This document shows, one piece after another, positions 33,694 through 35,225 of a DNA stretch of 35,225 bases. The notes beneath the pieces are model-generated. The model worked only from the letters and a program-made list of their open reading frames with translations, made no database searches and was not told where the DNA came from. Positions within the stretch are counted from its first letter, which is position 1; the number at the start of each line of letters is the position of its first letter. This DNA is from SKVR01 sp964589855 (GTDB lineage Bacteria; Bacteroidota; Bacteroidia; Bacteroidales; UBA7960), in the NCBI GenBank assembly GCA_964589855.1, contig CAZPVB010000019.1, forward strand, positions 1 through 35,225, read 5' to 3'. The translations under genes were made by a program, and so were the position numbers.

Positions 33694-34212
33694 CTAACCA
33701 TTAAAAACTTTATCCAGAGAAACACCTCTTTGCTGGGCAACCGTGAATGGATCTCTCAGTTTAACGAGCGCGTCGATTGTAGCTTTTACAACACTATGTG
33801 GGTTGGAAGATCCCTGGGATTTAGCCAATACATCAGTTACCCCAACACTTTCAAGCACGGCTCTCATAGCACCACCAGCAATCACACCAGTACCATTTGC
33901 AGCAGGTCTGATCAGTACATTGGCACCACTATATTTACCTTTTTGCAGGTGCGGTATAGTACCTTTATGTATAGGAACCTTTATGAGATGTTTTTTGGCA
34001 TCGTCAATCCCTTTACTGATTGCAGTAGTAACTTCTTTGGCTTTACCCAAACCATATCCTACCACTCCATTTTCGTTTCCAACAACAACAATAGCTGAAA
34101 AACTAAATGTTCTACCACCTTTGGTTACTTTCGTAACCCTCTGTATACTCACCAGTCTGTCTTTAAATTCGATTTCACTGGATTTTACTTTTTTTATAGA
34201 TGCGTTTGCCAT
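33694..34212 (-). CDS. rpsE: 30S ribosomal protein S5
   Basis: A 172-residue S5 involved in translational accuracy. The N-terminal double-stranded-RNA-binding-like domain shows FKDRLVSIQRVTKVTKGGRT and FSAIVVVGNENGVVGYGLGK. The C-terminal domain shows RPAANGTGVIAGGAMRAVLE and KSQGSSNPHSVVKATIDAL. The length is normal. It lies between rplR (4 bases) and rpmD. Confidence 0.98.
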   Translation of the reverse strand: MANASIKKVKSSEIEFKDRLVSIQRVTKVTKGGRTFSFSAIVVVGNENGVVGYGLGKAKEVTTAISKGIDDAKKHLIKVPIHKGTIPHLQKGKYSGANVLIRPAANGTGVIAGGAMRAVLESVGVTDVLAKSQGSSNPHSVVKATIDALVKLRDPFTVAQQRGVSLDKVFNG

Positions 34213-34216
34213 AGTT

Positions 34217-34576
34217 TTAGAATTTTAAGCCTCCTTCTCTGGCACCTTCGGCCAAAGATTTTATTCTTCCGTGATACAAATAACCATTTCGATCAAAAAC
34301 AACTTTTTCGATGCCCGCTTCCTTTGCTTTTTCAGCAACCATTTTTCCTACTTCTTTTGCCTGTTCAGACTTGGGTATCTTTTTCTCTGCCAGTTCTTTT
34401 TCTCTACTGGATGCAGAAACAACCGTTACACCTTTCTGGTCGTTTATGATTTGAGCATAAATCTGCTTGTTACTTCTGAATACATTCAATCTGGGCTGTT
34501 CTTCAGAACCACGGATTTTTTTTCGTATCCGGTATTTTATTTTTACTCTTTTATTGATTTTATTTTTTGTTGCCAT
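34217..34576 (-). CDS. rplR: 50S ribosomal protein L18
   Basis: A 119-residue 5S rRNA-binding protein, with KIKYRIRKKIRGSEEQPRLN, VFRSNKQIYAQIINDQKGVT and the C-terminal VVFDRNGYLYHGRIKSLAEG followed by AREGGLKF. The frame also has a GTG one codon upstream (34579), but the ATG at 34576 is preferred. It is flanked by rplF and rpsE. Confidence 0.97.
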   Translation of the reverse strand: MATKNKINKRVKIKYRIRKKIRGSEEQPRLNVFRSNKQIYAQIINDQKGVTVVSASSREKELAEKKIPKSEQAKEVGKMVAEKAKEAGIEKVVFDRNGYLYHGRIKSLAEGAREGGLKF

Positions 34577-34609
34577 CACTCTATGAGCTTTAATTAAGTT
34601 ATAACCATT

Positions 34610-35167
34610 TTATTTACTGGCAGCTGATTTCCCTGCTTTCCTGCGTAAAACTTCACCCTGGAATCTCACACCTTTACCTTTATATGGTTCTGGTTTACGC
34701 AACGAACGTATTTTAGAGGCTACTTGCCCGATCAATTGCTTATCATGTGATTGAAGAATGATTTGAGGATTTTTACCCCTTTCGGTAACTGTTTCAACTT
34801 TAATTTCTTTGGGTAATTCGATAAAAATTTCATGGGAATAACCTAAACCCAATTCAAGTAATTGACCATTGTTGGATGCTTTATAACCAACACCTACCAG
34901 TTCCTGAACAATCTTGTAACCATCAGAAACACCGGTAACCATATTATTGATAAGTGCCCTGTATAATCCATGCAATGCTTTATGCTTTTTCTGCTCAGAA
35001 GGTCTTTTCACATGAGCAACACCTTCTTCAACCTCAACGGTAATATCACCGGTGAGTTTTTGTTTCAATTCACCCTTGGGTCCTTTAACAGTAACGATAT
35101 TATTATCGTTAAAATCAATGCTAACTCCGGCAGGTATTTTAATGGGTAATTTTCCTATTCTTGACAT
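34610..35167 (-). CDS. rplF: 50S ribosomal protein L6
   Basis: A 185-residue protein with two repeated alpha/beta domains. It begins MSRIGKLPIKIPAGVSIDFN, with TVKGPKGELKQKL, LVGVGYKASNNGQLLELGLG and the C-terminal signature RKPEPYKGKGVRFQGEVLRR. It binds the 23S rRNA near the factor-binding site. The start is preceded by a full Shine-Dalgarno sequence, unlike most genes here. Confidence 0.98.
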   Translation of the reverse strand: MSRIGKLPIKIPAGVSIDFNDNNIVTVKGPKGELKQKLTGDITVEVEEGVAHVKRPSEQKKHKALHGLYRALINNMVTGVSDGYKIVQELVGVGYKASNNGQLLELGLGYSHEIFIELPKEIKVETVTERGKNPQIILQSHDKQLIGQVASKIRSLRKPEPYKGKGVRFQGEVLRRKAGKSAASK

Positions 35168-35172
35168 TTGTG

Positions 35173-35177
35173 CCTCC
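35173..35177 (-). promoter_or_regulatory. Strong Shine-Dalgarno site of rplF
   Basis: The minus strand reads AAAAGGAGGCACAAATG, giving GGAGG five bases before the rplF ATG. Other starts in this window have A-rich leaders and no such purine core. It lies just inside the gap after the rpsH stop and fixes the rplF start. Confidence 0.7.
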
Positions 35178-35179
35178 TT

Positions 35180-35225
35180 TTAACTAACATAACAAATAAC
35201 TTCACCGCCAACACCTTCGCGGCGT
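35180..35225 (-). CDS. rpsH: 30S ribosomal protein S8, C-terminal end (partial)
   Basis: The minus strand enters the window in a frame reading RREGVGGEVICYVS then TAA. This is the conserved C-terminus of S8, and rpsH directly precedes rplF in the spc operon. The remaining N-terminal part lies beyond the window end. Confidence 0.9.
   Translation of the reverse strand, partial: RREGVGGEVICYVS

Noticed and set aside
1..35225. CRISPR arrays, tRNA/rRNA genes, prophage or defence islands
   Set aside because: Reading both strands I found no regularly spaced repeats, no T-arm-like GGTTCGAATCC motif in a cloverleaf setting, and no phage or defence protein.

Overview
The window reads as a chromosomal segment of a member of the Bacteroidota, most likely class Bacteroidia. 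Evidence: AT-rich DNA, promoter elements of the TAnnTTTG type, start sites almost without Shine-Dalgarno sequences, a type IX secretion (T9SS) C-terminal sorting domain, a TonB-dependent receptor with a carboxypeptidase-like N-terminal domain, LytTR two-component genes, and a spc/alpha ribosomal cluster in which map directly follows secY and infA. I cannot name a genus. No tRNA, rRNA, CRISPR array or intact insertion sequence was seen.

Layout. 1-6.1 kb (+): a P-loop nucleotide/CoA-type kinase, a fused sugar kinase (AmgK-like APH domain plus RapZ C-terminal domain), a 41-residue Cys-rich protein missed by ordinary gene calling, a MurU-like sugar-1-phosphate nucleotidyltransferase and an AddB-like Fe-S nuclease. 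The kinase fusion and nucleotidyltransferase together suggest amino-sugar or cell-wall recycling. 6.1-7.05 kb: a repeat-bearing non-coding stretch, a small secreted TonB_C-like protein and a two-way terminator. 7.05-11.7 kb (-): a TonB-dependent receptor broken by a frameshift, a LytS-type histidine kinase and a LytTR response regulator. 11.7-12.7 kb: 1 kb without genes that holds palindromes, a miniature inverted-repeat element and a promoter.

12.7-16.4 kb (+): single-domain malic enzyme, PLP-dependent decarboxylase and an overlapping gene for a probable permuted NlpC/P60-like protein. 16.45-19.44 kb (+): a tight four-gene group of ECF sigma factor, soluble zinc anti-sigma factor, AhpD-like protein and glucose-6-phosphate dehydrogenase. 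This looks like a self-contained thiol/oxidative stress module: the anti-sigma factor would sense, the AhpD-like protein would detoxify and Zwf would supply NADPH. 19.7-25.1 kb (-): a secreted endonuclease/phosphatase-fold protein with a T9SS signal, a PiT phosphate transporter and a Na/Pi cotransporter with a PhoU-like domain, together a probable phosphate acquisition locus.

25.6-35.2 kb (-): enolase, preceded by a strong terminator that closes the ribosomal cluster rpsH(partial)-rplF-rplR-rpsE-rpmD-rplO-secY-map-infA-rpmJ-rpsM-rpsK-rpsD-rpoA-rplQ. The L17 protein carries an unusually long acidic tail.

The best candidates for something little described are the APH-RapZ fusion next to the MurU-like gene, the RsrA-like sigma/anti-sigma stress operon, and the miniature repeat with a decayed relative in another intergenic region.
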